This document shows, in pieces, positions 39,780-49,865 of a stretch of 64,000 nt of DNA. This DNA is from JACDAE01 sp963744875 (GTDB lineage Bacteria; Chloroflexota; Ktedonobacteria; Ktedonobacterales; Ktedonobacteraceae), in the NCBI GenBank assembly GCA_963744875.1, contig CAVUVQ010000036.1, positions 248,001-312,000 of the forward strand, read 5' to 3'. Below the pieces are notes generated by a model that saw nothing but the letters and a program-made list of their open reading frames with translations, ran no database searches and had not been told where the DNA came from. The position numbers and the translations under genes were made by a program. Position 1 is the first letter of the stretch; every line of letters starts with the position of its first letter.

Positions 39780-40415
39780 ATGCCGACTGTCTGGTTTATT
39801 CGACATGCAGAATGTGAAACCAATATAGGACTGCCAACAGCAGATGCAACCACGGCACAACTTACTCTCAAAGGGGTCAAGCAAGCAGAGAAAATTGCTT
39901 CTGCACTACCGCGTTGCCCCGATTTAATTATTGCATCGTCTTATTTACGGGCAAAACAGACTGCAGATTATACCCACAGGCGTTTTCCTCACGCACCACT
40001 GGAGGAATGGCCTGTACATGAATTTACGTACCTTTCACAATCCGTTAGTGGAAGGAGTACAACTATCGACGAAAGGCGCTCGCTGGTAGATGAATACTGG
40101 AGCAGACTCGACCAGCATTATACAGATGGCAACGGAGCCGAGTCATTCACCAATCTCATGAACCGTGTGCGAGAGATATTAGAACAGCTCAGGAATACCA
40201 ATGCAGACTTTATCGTGGTTTTTAGTCATGGGCAATTCATCCTCGCGGTCCTTTCGTGGCTCATGGGACTGAACATCAGCAATATGGAGCAGTTCCGACA
40301 CTTCCTTCTGGCAAATGAAATCCCCAATGGGGCGATTGTGAAAGTTGCTTTCCAGCAAGAAGATGCCTGGGTCAGCCCATTTAACACTGCCCATTTGCAT
40401 AGAGATGTGGAATAA
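39780..40415 (+). CDS. Histidine phosphatase family protein
   Basis: A 211-residue protein of the phosphoglycerate-mutase-like histidine phosphatase superfamily. The catalytic RHA motif is VWFIRHAECETN (residues 4-15). The second conserved arginine is in SSYLRAKQTADY (about 53-64), and the second histidine in VVFSHGQFILAVLSW (about 146-160). Cytosolic. AGGAAGGA precedes the ATG at 39780. The reaction is removal of a phosphate through a phosphohistidine intermediate; the substrate in this subfamily cannot be told. Intact, between a methyltransferase and the murF-alr fusion. Confidence 0.92.
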   Translation: MPTVWFIRHAECETNIGLPTADATTAQLTLKGVKQAEKIASALPRCPDLIIASSYLRAKQTADYTHRRFPHAPLEEWPVHEFTYLSQSVSGRSTTIDERRSLVDEYWSRLDQHYTDGNGAESFTNLMNRVREILEQLRNTNADFIVVFSHGQFILAVLSWLMGLNISNMEQFRHFLLANEIPNGAIVKVAFQQEDAWVSPFNTAHLHRDVE

Positions 40416-40541
40416 ACTGGCCTCTCTTCTTTATTAGTCATAGCAATTCTGTCCATCCCTCCCTAATTATCGACGCCTTCTATGAACCGTTCTATAATAA
40501 AGGACAGACAACTCAACCCGGCATGGAAAGGATTGCGCTCA

Positions 40542-43167
40542 ATGATCTACCTGGATCACTTGCTTAAAGCGACTCACGGTCAACTCTTTACTCAAAGCGC
40601 CCAGACACAGTTCACTGCCTTCAGCCATGATAGCCGTCAGCTTCTCCCTGGCGAACTATTTGTAGCGGTGCGCGGCGAACGAAGCGATGGACATGACTAC
40701 CTGCTCGACGCAATCCAACGCGGAGCAACGGGTCTGTTGATTGAAGGACGTATCCTCAATGCACTTCCGCAAAATACGCTCACTACCCTGATGCAATCCA
40801 ACACAACTATAGTTATCGTCAACGATACACGCGTCGCATTACGCGAATATGCGACGTTTATTTTACAAGAATGGCACCCCATCGTCATTGCTGTAACGGG
40901 CAGCGTGGGCAAAACCAGCACCAAGGAGGCGCTTGCATCCGTCCTTTCTGGCAGTTTCGCGACTTTTAGGAGCTGGCAAAATTATAATGATCTGCTTGGG
41001 TTACCACTCTCTCTCGGTCGTCTGGAAAAACGTCATGAGTACGCGGTTGTAGAACTGGGCTGCGATCATCCCGGCGAAATTACGCGACTCTGCCAGATTG
41101 TACAGCCACATATCGGTGTTTTGACCAATATCAGTCCTGTACAGATGCAATACTTTGCCAATATCGAACAGCTTGCACACGAACTCCTCACACTCTTTTC
41201 CTCTCTTAGAGAACAAGGCAACGCTGTTTTTAATGCCGACGATGAATTGACAACAAAGCTTCTTCCACACCTTGCAGTCTATAAAGAGCAAACTTGCAAC
41301 TTCCTTCCATTCACACCTTCGCTCGCTCATGACATAAAGGCAACGTGGGACGGTGTACAATGTACGCTTCCACCTTTATATAAAGAACCTGGCAATGCAA
41401 AAGACCCCATTCGACTAACCTCTCATCTTCTGGGAACCCATTCTATCGCTACGTTATTGGCAACATATACGGTTGCTCGCCATTGTGGCTTACAACATAG
41501 CGAGATCCAGCAAGCGTTGACTCAATTCCAGCCACTGGCTGGCAGACTCAATCCTTTAGATGGCATATCCGGCGCAAAGTTGTTGGACGATACGCATAAT
41601 GCTTCTCCGCTCTCTATGCAGGCAGGTCTGGAAACGCTCAGAACTTTGCCTGCTCGTCGGCGCATCGCAATCTTTGGTGATATGCTTGCACTGGGCGATT
41701 TTTCGGCGGAGGCCCATATGCAAGCGGGACGTGAAGCCGCACACACAGTTGATTACTCTGATCACGCGTGGTGAACGCGCTGCCTTGATTGCTGAAGCAG
41801 CTCAGCAAGCTGGACTTCCATCCGAACACATCATTGTAACTTCGACACACGAAGATGCCACCAGAGCAGCACAAAGCCTGCTTGCTGAAAAAGAGTTCTC
41901 TCCTACTATCGTGCTGATCAAAGGCTCGGAAGAGACACGTATGGAGAAAGTAACTGAGCAGTTAATGGCTCAACCATCCGAGGCTCCTGAACGACTGGTG
42001 CGCCAGACGCCGGGCTGGAAACAGATCGTGGTGATGCGGCCCGATCGCCCAACCTGGGTGGAGATTGATCTTAGTGCTATAGGAAATAATACGCGCCGTA
42101 TAAAAGAGCTGGTCGGCCCTGCTGTGCGCGTACTGGTTAGCCTGAAGGCTGATGCTTATGGTCATGGTGCCCTCAAGGTTGCACGTACTGTGCTTCATAA
42201 TGGTGCAAGTATGCTTGGTGTAGCTACGGTAAGTGAGGCAGTACCTCTACGCGAGGCAGGCATTACTGCTCCCATTCTCGTCTTTGGCTATGTCCCCCCC
42301 TGGCAGATGCGGGAGGCAGTGCGCCTCGGTGTTACCGTTACGCTTTATGCTCCTGAGGCGGCGCTGGCCCTCTCACGAGCAGCACTGGCTCTGGGTAAAA
42401 CAGTCAAAGTGCACATTAAAATCGACACCGGCATGGCTCGTCTGGGCATACGCGCCGAACAGCCCACAGAAGTCATGAGGCTTATCCACAAAACCGTTGA
42501 GTTGGAACAAGCAGGCCTGGAATTTGAAGGCATCTATACCCATATGGCTGCCGCTGATTCCAGTGATCAAACGCATTCTGAGTTACAGCTCAGACGCTTT
42601 CAGGATATTCTCCAATTATTAGAGCAAGAGGGACTGCGCCCTCCTATTGTGCATGCAGCTAATAGTGCCACTACACTGAGCCTACCGCAAGCACATTTTG
42701 ATATGGTTCGCCCCGGAATCGCGATCTATGGACTGGACCCGTCAGCGGACGTTCGTTTACCGTCAGGCTTCCGGGCAGCGCTCAGCTTCAAAACTCAGGT
42801 CTCACAGGTTAAAATGCTCCCCGCTGGCGAATGCATCAGCTATGGCTGCACCTATGTTACCGAACGTCCCACCAGGATCGCGGTGCTGCCCGTGGGCTAT
42901 GCTGATGGCTTCAGGCGTGCTCCAGCCAATTGGGGGCACGTTCTGATCGCCGGACAGGAAGCTCCCCTGCTCGGTCGCGTCTGTATGGATCAGAGCATAA
43001 TCGATGTCACGCATATTGCCCAGGAGGTGCGCATGGGTGACGAGGTTGTACTGATCGGGCGGCAAGGGCCAACAACCCTAACAGCAGAACAGGTAGCAGA
43101 ACGCCTGGGCACAATCAATTACGAAGTGGTTTCTGAAATTCTAGCACGTGTGCCACGCGTTGATTGA
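40542..43167 (+). CDS. MurF-alanine racemase fusion, one frameshift
   Basis: The N-terminal ~460 residues are MurF, which adds D-Ala-D-Ala to the UDP-MurNAc-tripeptide: MIYLDHLLKATHGQ, FSHDSRQLLPGELFVAVRGE, the ATP loop AVTGSVGKTSTKEAL, and a C-terminal domain with GDMLALGDFSAEAH. The C-terminal ~370 residues are alanine racemase, making the D-Ala used by the pathway: WVEIDLSAIGNNTRRI, the PLP lysine in SLKADAYGHGALK, and the second catalytic region with GRVCMDQSIIDVT. A one-base change near 41750 splits the frame inside MurF; otherwise no stop separates the two enzymes. The start is ATG 40542, preceded by AAAGGATT. Such fusions are known in some phyla. Since MurF is essential, the indel is probably a sequencing error. 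Confidence 0.88.
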
Positions 43168-43218
43168 ATCTCAAGTATTAAAAACAATGGGCAAAAGATG
43201 TTATATATGAAATAGACA

Positions 43219-43260
43219 CAACATGGTAGGAACCGTTTCGAACACATTCCTACCATGTTG
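43219..43260. terminator. Hairpin between convergent genes
   Basis: CAACATGGTAGGAA (43219-43232) and TTCCTACCATGTTG (43247-43260) form a perfect 14-bp stem between murF-alr (+) and the GNAT gene (-). No long T run, but the position suits a bidirectional terminator. Confidence 0.7.
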
Positions 43261-43297
43261 CGTGCATCAATGGGATTTATAACCCTGCGGATACCTT

Positions 43298-44252
43298 CTA
43301 CAGTTCTAGTTCTCCCATTTGAAAGGCACGCCACTTTTCATAACCTAACCGGGCGTAGAATTTGGTCAGGAACACCCAATCGATATAACAAGAGGTCAGT
43401 CCTTGATCTCGCAGCAACTCCGATGCCCGCGCTACCAGGCCCAATCCGATGCCGCGTCCACGTTCAGCTTCGGCCACCCCTACACAACCTATCGCCCCTG
43501 TATGCTTATCCAGGAGGGGCTGCCACAAGAGATCGCACCTTGAAGGGTGTGAGAGTTTACTGTGAATCGTGAGCGAAGCAACGACCTCACCCGTGGCATC
43601 GCGTGCCATGATAATATCACTATAATCTCCCACGCCAGCAACGCGCTGAAAATGATCGACCCAGCCTGGAAATTCACGCATCTCAAAAGCTAAGGCCTCA
43701 TCAATTGTCTCGTGCGTGGCTACCTCAAAGCGTAACTGTTCCTGGTCTATACGCAATTTCACATCTGGTGGGGTTATATATGTACGCAGATCTTGTATCA
43801 GATCATAAACGGTGTGGTCAAAATGCCATCCGCGGGCTTGAAAAAATGTCAGGCCAGCCGGTAGATTCTGCAGGGACGCCAGGCCAGAAATGCGGCCACC
43901 CTCCACCTACCTGCACATAATGCACACCTTCAGCTTTAAAATGTTCGAGTGCTGTATTATATAATGCCGTTCCAATACCTCTTCTTTGCCAATCTGGCGC
44001 AACCAACAAAGCCGTAATGTGTGCTTTCTCGGCCTGTTCTCCATAGCGCTTCAAGCCAGCCAGAAAGCCAACTATCTGTCCATCCTCTTTCGCTATAAAA
44101 TGTCGTGCTTCAGAGGACGCTAGCGTTTGCCGAAAATGCGTCACTGAGAGCGGCCATTTCTGACCTACGGTCTGCTCCCATAGTTTAAAGATGGCCGTCA
44201 CATCCATATCAAAAACATACGGCTGCACTGAATTAAAAGTTTTTTGCATCAT
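43298..44252 (-). pseudogene. Tandem-GNAT acetyltransferase, one frameshift
   Basis: Two GCN5-type N-acetyltransferase domains in one polypeptide. The first (44252 to about 43870) contains ITALLVAPDWQRRGIGTALY with the acetyl-CoA loop RRGIG, and ends in VQVGGGWPHFWPGVP. The second (to 43298) continues LQNLPAGLTFFQARGWHF and has CVGVAEAERGRGIGLGLV with RGRGIG and YARLGYEKW. A missing base near 43870 separates them. In related tandem GNATs the text FWPGVP-NLPAA-FFERRGW is continuous, which supports one gene of about 317 residues. Acetyl acceptor unknown. Convergent with the murF-alr gene. Confidence 0.8.
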
Positions 44253-44561
44253 CTCATCCTCTCCGTTGAGTAATGATTTTACTAGTGATCACACGATCCA
44301 GGACGAATACGAGTTTCGTCTCTCCTATATACAATAACACATAAATACGGGTGGAATTTAACCGGATCGCGTGAGATACTCAGAGAAAGTCGTTTAAATA
44401 TACGAAAGGATCATTTTCATGACTACACAACAGACAAATTTGCTCCCATTCTACGAAGGGAAGAAAATACCTATTGCTTTTTGAATGCCCCACAAGGTAC
44501 ATTATAAGCGTATATGCCTTTCGATCAACGAATCTCAAATAATTATTAAGAGAGAGTAAAG
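44253..44561. other. Intergenic region with a micro-ORF
   Basis: No full gene. A 21-codon frame at 44419-44484 (MTTQQTNLLPFYEGKKIPIA) has a good ribosome site (GAAAGGA, 10 bases upstream) and looks like the first residues of a phage-type antirepressor (BRO-N-like) that is otherwise missing. This resemblance is weak. Confidence 0.35.
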
Positions 44562-45530
44562 ATGCAAGAAGGTACGTTAGAGAATGCCGATGCGTCACAG
44601 AATACGCTGACTACCGCCATTTTGATTGCCAATCCAACGGCTGGTAGCTATACACAGCACGCCGATCAAATTTCCGAGACCATTTCGTTTATGCGCTCTC
44701 ATGGCTGGCAAGCAGAGCTCAAATTAACGCAAGAAGCTGGTGACGCTCGTCGCCTGGCACAAGAAGCCGTGAAACAGGGCATCAATGTGGTTGTTGCGAT
44801 AGGCGGGGATGGTACAGTTAATGAAGTGATTCAGGAACTGGCAGGCAGCGAAACAGCATTGGGGGTTATTCCTAGTGGCACCGTTAACGTGTGGGCACGT
44901 GAAGTTGGCATTCCACTGGATTTCTCTGGCGCACGCGATATATTGATTTCCGGACAAACGCGCCGTATCGATCTCGGAAAAATTAATGATGACTATTTCC
45001 TGCTTATGGTTGGTATTGGGATCGATGGCGAAGTAACACACGCAGTTGAGAAGAAGACCGCCAAACGCTTTGGGGTGCTCGGTTATCTCTTCGTCGGCAC
45101 ATGGCTGGGCCTCGGTTATCCAGCTTTTCGGGCCGCCCTCCAGATGGATGACCACGCGACCAATACAAATGCGCTCCAGATTATTATCGGCAACACTCAG
45201 CTCTACGCCGGCGCAATCAAATATACATGGCAAGCAAAATGTGATGATGGATTACTCGATGTCTGCATCGTACGCAAGCAGAGTATGCTGGGACGTATCG
45301 CCGTTGGCATCAGTTTCTTGCTCCGTAACAAGGAACGCAAACGTTGGGTACGTTATGAAACAGGAGCAACCATCAAGATTCATACACGCAAGGCGGTGGC
45401 TATTCAAATCGATGGCGATCCGAAGGGTTACACTTCTCATGGTAATATTCCTACCACGATAAGTGTCGCTCCTGGTGCGCTCAAAGTCATCGTGCCGCAG
45501 GTTGTGCCACCTGAATTATTTTCAAAATAA
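44562..45530 (+). CDS. Diacylglycerol/lipid kinase family protein (YegS-like)
   Basis: A 322-residue protein of the DAGK catalytic family, which phosphorylates diacylglycerol or related lipids at the membrane surface using ATP. Signatures are ILIANPTAGSYTQHADQI (residues 20-37), the nucleotide motif VVAIGGDGTVNEVIQELAG (about 75-93), VIPSGTVNVWAREVGIP (about 100-116) and the C-terminal beta-sandwich ending in IQIDGDPKGYTSHG. No membrane helix, as usual for the family. Followed 32 bases later by a dynamin-like GTPase in the same direction, likely one operon linking lipid turnover with membrane remodelling; that link is inference. Confidence 0.92.
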   Translation: MQEGTLENADASQNTLTTAILIANPTAGSYTQHADQISETISFMRSHGWQAELKLTQEAGDARRLAQEAVKQGINVVVAIGGDGTVNEVIQELAGSETALGVIPSGTVNVWAREVGIPLDFSGARDILISGQTRRIDLGKINDDYFLLMVGIGIDGEVTHAVEKKTAKRFGVLGYLFVGTWLGLGYPAFRAALQMDDHATNTNALQIIIGNTQLYAGAIKYTWQAKCDDGLLDVCIVRKQSMLGRIAVGISFLLRNKERKRWVRYETGATIKIHTRKAVAIQIDGDPKGYTSHGNIPTTISVAPGALKVIVPQVVPPELFSK

Positions 45531-45562
45531 AGAGGTTCGTTCTCGTTCAAGGAATATCCATT

Positions 45563-47314
45563 ATGACCAGATCAGTATTACAAGAACATCAACGCTCATT
45601 ACTCCAACAGGAACGGCGTATCGCCAATGAACTACAGGTCTGTCTCGCCAGCTTTGAAGGTGCCGACGCTTATGCCGCTACCTTGCGCCAGGTAACGGAC
45701 TCCCTGGATGATCTGTTTCTACTGGTCATTGTAGGCGAATTCAATGCGGGCAAATCCGCCTGCATTAATGCGCTTCTACACAATGATGTGTTGGAAGAAG
45801 GCGTAATCCCCACAACGCATCAGGTCACAATCGTACGTTATGGGCAAGATAATGAGCAGCGTCTGCTTGATACAAATATTCTAGAGATCGAATCGCCCGT
45901 CGATTTCTTGCGCGATATTAGCATCGTTGATACTCCAGGCGTTAATGCAGTGTTGCGCGAGCATGAGCGACTCACCGAGGAGTTTGTGCCACGTAGCGAC
46001 TTGATCCTCTTTATCACCTCGGTTGATCGTCCGTTCACGCAGAGTGAGCGCGTCTTTATGGAACGTATCCGTGGCTGGGGCAAAAAGGTGATCATTATCC
46101 TGAACAAGATCGATCTTCTACGCACATCTGCTAATCTTGACGAGGTGTTAGACTTTGTACGTGAAAACTGCAAAAATCTGCTCGGCTTCCAACCTGAAAT
46201 ATTTCCTGTATCGGCCTTGATGGCACAAAAATCACGCAGCGCCGTGGGACACGATGCAATTGCATTATGGGAAAAGAGCCGCTTTGGGGCGCTTGAGGCG
46301 TACCTTTTCCACACGTTGGACGAGGCAGAACGCGTGCGCCTGAAACTGCTCAGCCCTCTCGGTGTAATGCAGCGCCTACTGGATGAGACACGTACTTCAG
46401 TTGAGCAACGCGCTAATCTGCTGGCCGAGGATGCACGCACCGTGAGTACAATCGACGAGCAGCTTACTCTCTATCGTGATGATATGGAAAAGAACTTTGC
46501 GCACCGCCTCAGTGAGATTGAGAATATCGTGCTGGATATGCGTACACGAGGTGACGCCTTTTTTGACGAAACCATCCGCCTGGGCCGCATCTTCGATCTG
46601 ATCCAGAGTAAGCGCGTACGTGAAGAATTTGAGCAGAATGTCACCAGCGATAGCGCCACACACATTGATCAAGCCGTACAGGAACTCATTGACTGGCTGG
46701 TAGAACATGAGCATCGCTTATGGCAAGATGTCATGGAATACCTGGATAGGAGGAGGCAGATGAGTGTGCGACGTGACGATGCGATGATTGGTTCCGTAGC
46801 ACGCCAATTCGACTATAACAGGCGTACACTACTACAATCGGTCGCACGCACGGCGGCTGGTGTGGTAAGTACCTATGACAGGCAAGCTGAGTCAATAGAG
46901 CTTTCACAGGATCTACGCAGTGCTGTCACCCAGGCTGCAATTGCAGGAGCCAGCGGTATTGGACTTGGTGCCGCCATCGTCGCCTTCGTGGGAACAGCCG
47001 CTGCCGATGTCAGTGGTATTCTTGCGGGAGCACTCTTGCTTGGGTTGGGACTTTATATCATTCCCGCCCGTCGCAAGCGTGCCAAACAAGCATTTACCGT
47101 CAAGATGGAGGAACTGCGCACTCGCCTGCGTAAAGCCATGACCGAGCAATTCCACAAAGAACTCAATAACTCCATCAACCGTGTGCAAGAGGCCATTACG
47201 CCATACACTCGCTTTGTACGGGCAGAGCAGAAGAAGACAACCGCCATGCAAGAGCAAGTGGAGAGATTGGGTACATCAATCATAGGGATCAAGAACGAGA
47301 TCGACAATTTCTAA
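45563..47314 (+). CDS. Dynamin-like GTPase
   Basis: A 583-residue large GTPase of the bacterial dynamin-like family, acting on membranes. G1 is GEFNAGKSACINALL (about 58-72), the G2 threonine lies in VIPTTHQVTIVRYG, G3 is DTPGVNAVLREH (about 118-129) and G4 is ILNKIDLL (about 179-186). Long helical segments follow, then a hydrophobic pair near 465-510 (AAIAGASGIGLGAAIVAFVG, ILAGALLLGLGLYIIP), the expected membrane paddle, and a C-terminal coiled coil. Probably in one operon with the lipid kinase. Bacterial dynamins take part in membrane repair, envelope stress or phage resistance; no specific role can be assigned. Confidence 0.92.
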   Translation: MTRSVLQEHQRSLLQQERRIANELQVCLASFEGADAYAATLRQVTDSLDDLFLLVIVGEFNAGKSACINALLHNDVLEEGVIPTTHQVTIVRYGQDNEQRLLDTNILEIESPVDFLRDISIVDTPGVNAVLREHERLTEEFVPRSDLILFITSVDRPFTQSERVFMERIRGWGKKVIIILNKIDLLRTSANLDEVLDFVRENCKNLLGFQPEIFPVSALMAQKSRSAVGHDAIALWEKSRFGALEAYLFHTLDEAERVRLKLLSPLGVMQRLLDETRTSVEQRANLLAEDARTVSTIDEQLTLYRDDMEKNFAHRLSEIENIVLDMRTRGDAFFDETIRLGRIFDLIQSKRVREEFEQNVTSDSATHIDQAVQELIDWLVEHEHRLWQDVMEYLDRRRQMSVRRDDAMIGSVARQFDYNRRTLLQSVARTAAGVVSTYDRQAESIELSQDLRSAVTQAAIAGASGIGLGAAIVAFVGTAAADVSGILAGALLLGLGLYIIPARRKRAKQAFTVKMEELRTRLRKAMTEQFHKELNNSINRVQEAITPYTRFVRAEQKKTTAMQEQVERLGTSIIGIKNEIDNF

Positions 47315-47703
47315 TGGTGATCGTTAAACACGGCATTGATCAAGAAAATTGCCAGACATACCGCACCAAAGGAGATCAATCCTGATATTCCACCTACCGC
47401 GCCCATCAAGATAGCCGCCAGCGGTATTAGCACGACGATAGAAACAATTGCCAACACCAGGCGCATACCTGCTGAAACACGATCCCCCCGTACGCCTGGC
47501 TGTATTTTGCCCTGTGGTCCCTGCGCCATACGCTGTGAGAGCCGTTGCGCCAGCGAGTCAACATATTCATCATCATACGCACTACCTTGCGGCCCTGGAT
47601 TGTACTGTGGAGGCGGTGTGTAGCTTGGATTGCCGCTGTATGCTCCATAGCCAGCTCCAGGTACTTCCTGTATCGGCTGATCTGAATCCATTTGTGGCAT
47701 CAT
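47311..47703 (-). CDS. Small membrane protein with Pro/Gly/Tyr-rich N-terminus
   Basis: A 130-residue protein. Residues 1-50 are low complexity (QEVPGAGYGAYSGNPSYTPP), then a short amphipathic helix (DSLAQRLSQRMAQG), then two membrane helices (LVLAIVSIVVLIPLAAILMG and GLISFGAVCLAIFLINAVF). The 3' end overlaps the dynamin gene by four bases in convergent orientation. No family recognised; function unknown. Confidence 0.75.
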   Translation of the reverse strand: MMPQMDSDQPIQEVPGAGYGAYSGNPSYTPPPQYNPGPQGSAYDDEYVDSLAQRLSQRMAQGPQGKIQPGVRGDRVSAGMRLVLAIVSIVVLIPLAAILMGAVGGISGLISFGAVCLAIFLINAVFNDHH

Positions 47704-47823
47704 AATTCATCGATTCCTTACTTAGATTTCCATACTACGCAATAAAAACCCACCGCGTTATTTACGCATCAGGTAATGCAAGGTTGTAGTACTCAACCAG
47801 AGTCGATTGAGTAGTAGATGATT

Positions 47824-48337
47824 TCATTCAGCTATATTATGTGTACTAGCCGTCTCTTCTGGATAGGCGGGATCGTTAAATGTCTTCTCCCTTGCCATCA
47901 ATGGTAACTCCGTTCCCACTTGCTGTACTAATCCTGGCAAGCCACTCCCAGCTATTGGTACAGCATGCATTGCAGCCACTTTCCCATCTACTACACGGTA
48001 GCTCGTCTCCATCTGCGCCAGATCGACCGCCAATCCCGTCGCTTGCATAGGCTCCAGGCCCAACATAGGTAAGGAGAGATCACCCGTTTGTGTACCAGTA
48101 ATATGAATGGACGCTTTTACCTCATCACCTTCCTCACGGATATCAGCGAGGTTATAAGAAAAATCGGGCATAGCAGCCAGCAACCTACTCTGCATAGACC
48201 AGGAATTCACGTTCATCAAGCTCACGAGGGGTCAGCCCGCTTAATTTGAAATCCTCCGCTATTGTATCCGCCGCCAGTTGCATATCTCCCGATTGCAGCG
48301 CAGTCACGAACGTCTTTACCGTATCTATAGCACTCAT
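47824..48337 (-). pseudogene. SnoaL/NTF2-like protein, one frameshift
   Basis: MSAIDTVKTFVTALQSGDMQ, then DTIAEDFKLSGLTPRELDER is the typical first helix pair of the NTF2/SnoaL fold, a small cone-shaped domain for ligands or catalysis. After a one-base change near 48195 the frame continues SRLLAAMPDFSYNLADIREE, then the strands VKASIHITGTQTGDLSLPML and METSYRVVDGKVAAMH. Start ATG 48337 has AAGGAG about 11 bases upstream. Repaired length is about 171 residues. No membrane segment. Function unknown; the family includes polyketide cyclases and many uncharacterised proteins. Confidence 0.7.
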
Positions 48338-48568
48338 ATACAACGTTGCTCCTTCTTTCCATTATAAAATCCAACAGGTTCTGAGACCTGGATTTTTTCT
48401 TTGCGTTGCTATATACACGATTGAACAAGGAAAATTGATATGCATCAGAGCATACCTGCCATTCATCATTTATTCAGCCTGTACCTCTTTGCACAACTAC
48501 GCCGTTCTGTTATAGTAAAATACTACGTAGAGCTACGTTGAGCAAGGACAAAACAAAGGAGTAATTTT

Positions 48569-49120
48569 ATGCCTCGATCCGCAGCAACGAGGTCGCATGG
48601 ACAGCGAAAAAAAGGGCGACCACCAACTCCCATAACAACCCCTAAACCACCTGTACAGCCTGTCCAAGCAAGAAAGCGCTGGCTCTGGCTTATTGTATTG
48701 GTTGCAGCAATTCTTCTTGTGAGCTTCGGTATCTGGCGTGCGGTATCTGGATCACCTACAACAGCAAGTACAGCCACGAGCACTTCCACGTCTTTACCCA
48801 CACCAACGCCAACGCCGACCCGTACGTGGCATACTCTTCTCACGTTCAGTGGTGGTAATGAAACAAAGAATACACAGAAATTCAAGGTGCCCGCCGATTG
48901 GCAAGTCACCTGGAGTTGCCGAGGAGTCAACGGCGTCGATGGAGGATTATTTATCGTTATTTACAATGCAAATGGGAGCCTCTATAACGCGGGTGCCCAG
49001 GTCACATGCCTGGCTTCCAAGCAAGTTATCGGCAGTGCAGAAGAATTTCAAAAGTGGCGATATTACCTCAATATTAATAGCAATAGTCCCTGGACGGTGA
49101 GCGTGCAGCAACCACAATAA
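48569..49120 (+). CDS. Membrane-anchored extracellular protein
   Basis: A basic N-terminus (HGQRKKGRPPTP), one membrane helix (WLWLIVLVAAILLVSFGIW, about residues 38-56), a Ser/Thr/Pro-rich linker (SLPTPTPTPTRTW) and an outer beta-rich domain (FKVPADWQVTWSCRGVNG, then FIVIYNANGSLYNAG) with two cysteines that may pair. AAAGGAG precedes ATG 48569. The architecture is that of an exported, cell-bound binding domain. No family recognised. Monocistronic, convergent with a cyclophilin gene across a large hairpin. Confidence 0.75.
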   Translation: MPRSAATRSHGQRKKGRPPTPITTPKPPVQPVQARKRWLWLIVLVAAILLVSFGIWRAVSGSPTTASTATSTSTSLPTPTPTPTRTWHTLLTFSGGNETKNTQKFKVPADWQVTWSCRGVNGVDGGLFIVIYNANGSLYNAGAQVTCLASKQVIGSAEEFQKWRYYLNINSNSPWTVSVQQPQ

Positions 49121-49138
49121 TTGGTATTTATACAAACA

Positions 49139-49215
49139 TAGGGACCACGTTTACGACGCCCACACGTATCATTAATATTCGTTGATACGCGTGGGCGTCG
49201 TAAACGTGGTCCCTA
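49139..49215. repeat. Large hairpin repeat between convergent genes
   Basis: Arms 49139-49170 and 49184-49215 (32 bases, one mismatch), beginning TAGGGACCACGTTTACGACG. It probably works as a bidirectional terminator and belongs to the dispersed hairpin family of this window. Confidence 0.85.
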
Positions 49216-49225
49216 CTGTTGTTAG

Positions 49226-49738
49226 CTAGCTCTCTACAATCTCAATGGAGTAGATAGCATCGCCAGCTTGTCGATCACGCTGAGGATCACGTTCACGAAT
49301 GGATTTCAGTACATCCATGCCTTGCACGATCTGACCGAATACGCCATGCTTGCCGTTCAAGTGTGGTGTTGGCCCATACGTAATGAAGAACTGCGAGCCA
49401 TTGGTGTGCGGGCCAGCATTCGCCATTGACAGCATACCAGCTTTATCATGCTTCAAAGCCAGTGCACCAGCCTCATCACGGAACTTATAACCCGGACCAC
49501 CCATACCTGTACCAGTTGGGTCGCCGCCTTGAGCCATAAAGCCACCGATCACACGATGAAACGTCGTATTATTGTAAAAGCCCTCGCGTGCCAGGAACAC
49601 AAAATTGTTTACCGTCACCGGTGCCTGGGCAGCGAATAACTCAACGCTCATGTCACCCCGCGCCGTGTGGAAGATCGCCGTATATTTCTTATTTGGATCG
49701 ATCTGCAACGCTGGCGCTTCTCTATATTGATTTGCCAT
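49226..49738 (-). CDS. Cyclophilin-type peptidyl-prolyl isomerase
   Basis: A 170-residue single-domain cyclophilin catalysing cis-trans isomerisation of X-Pro bonds. The catalytic arginine and phenylalanine lie in NTTFHRVIGGFMAQGGDPTG (about 57-76); further signatures are KHDKAGMLSMANAGPHTNGS and FFITYGPTPHLNGKHGVFG. No signal peptide, so cytoplasmic. Followed upstream by a paralogous membrane-anchored cyclophilin in the same direction, with a hairpin repeat between them. Intact. Confidence 0.95.
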   Translation of the reverse strand: MANQYREAPALQIDPNKKYTAIFHTARGDMSVELFAAQAPVTVNNFVFLAREGFYNNTTFHRVIGGFMAQGGDPTGTGMGGPGYKFRDEAGALALKHDKAGMLSMANAGPHTNGSQFFITYGPTPHLNGKHGVFGQIVQGMDVLKSIRERDPQRDRQAGDAIYSIEIVES

Positions 49739-49778
49739 ACATACCTCCTGATATACATCAACATGTATACGTTAACAT

Positions 49779-49831
49779 AGGGCCACGATTTATAAGCCCA
49801 CGCGACTCGGCCCTATAAATCGCGCCCCTAC
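49779..49831. repeat. Imperfect hairpin repeat
   Basis: TAGGGCCACGATTTATAAG on the left and CCTATAAATCGCGCCCCTA on the right pair imperfectly around a short loop. It lies between the two cyclophilin genes and shares the CGATTTAT core with the element at 56619. Confidence 0.75.
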
Positions 49832-49865
49832 GTGACAATTGACAGAGACCCTGATGATCAGGAAA

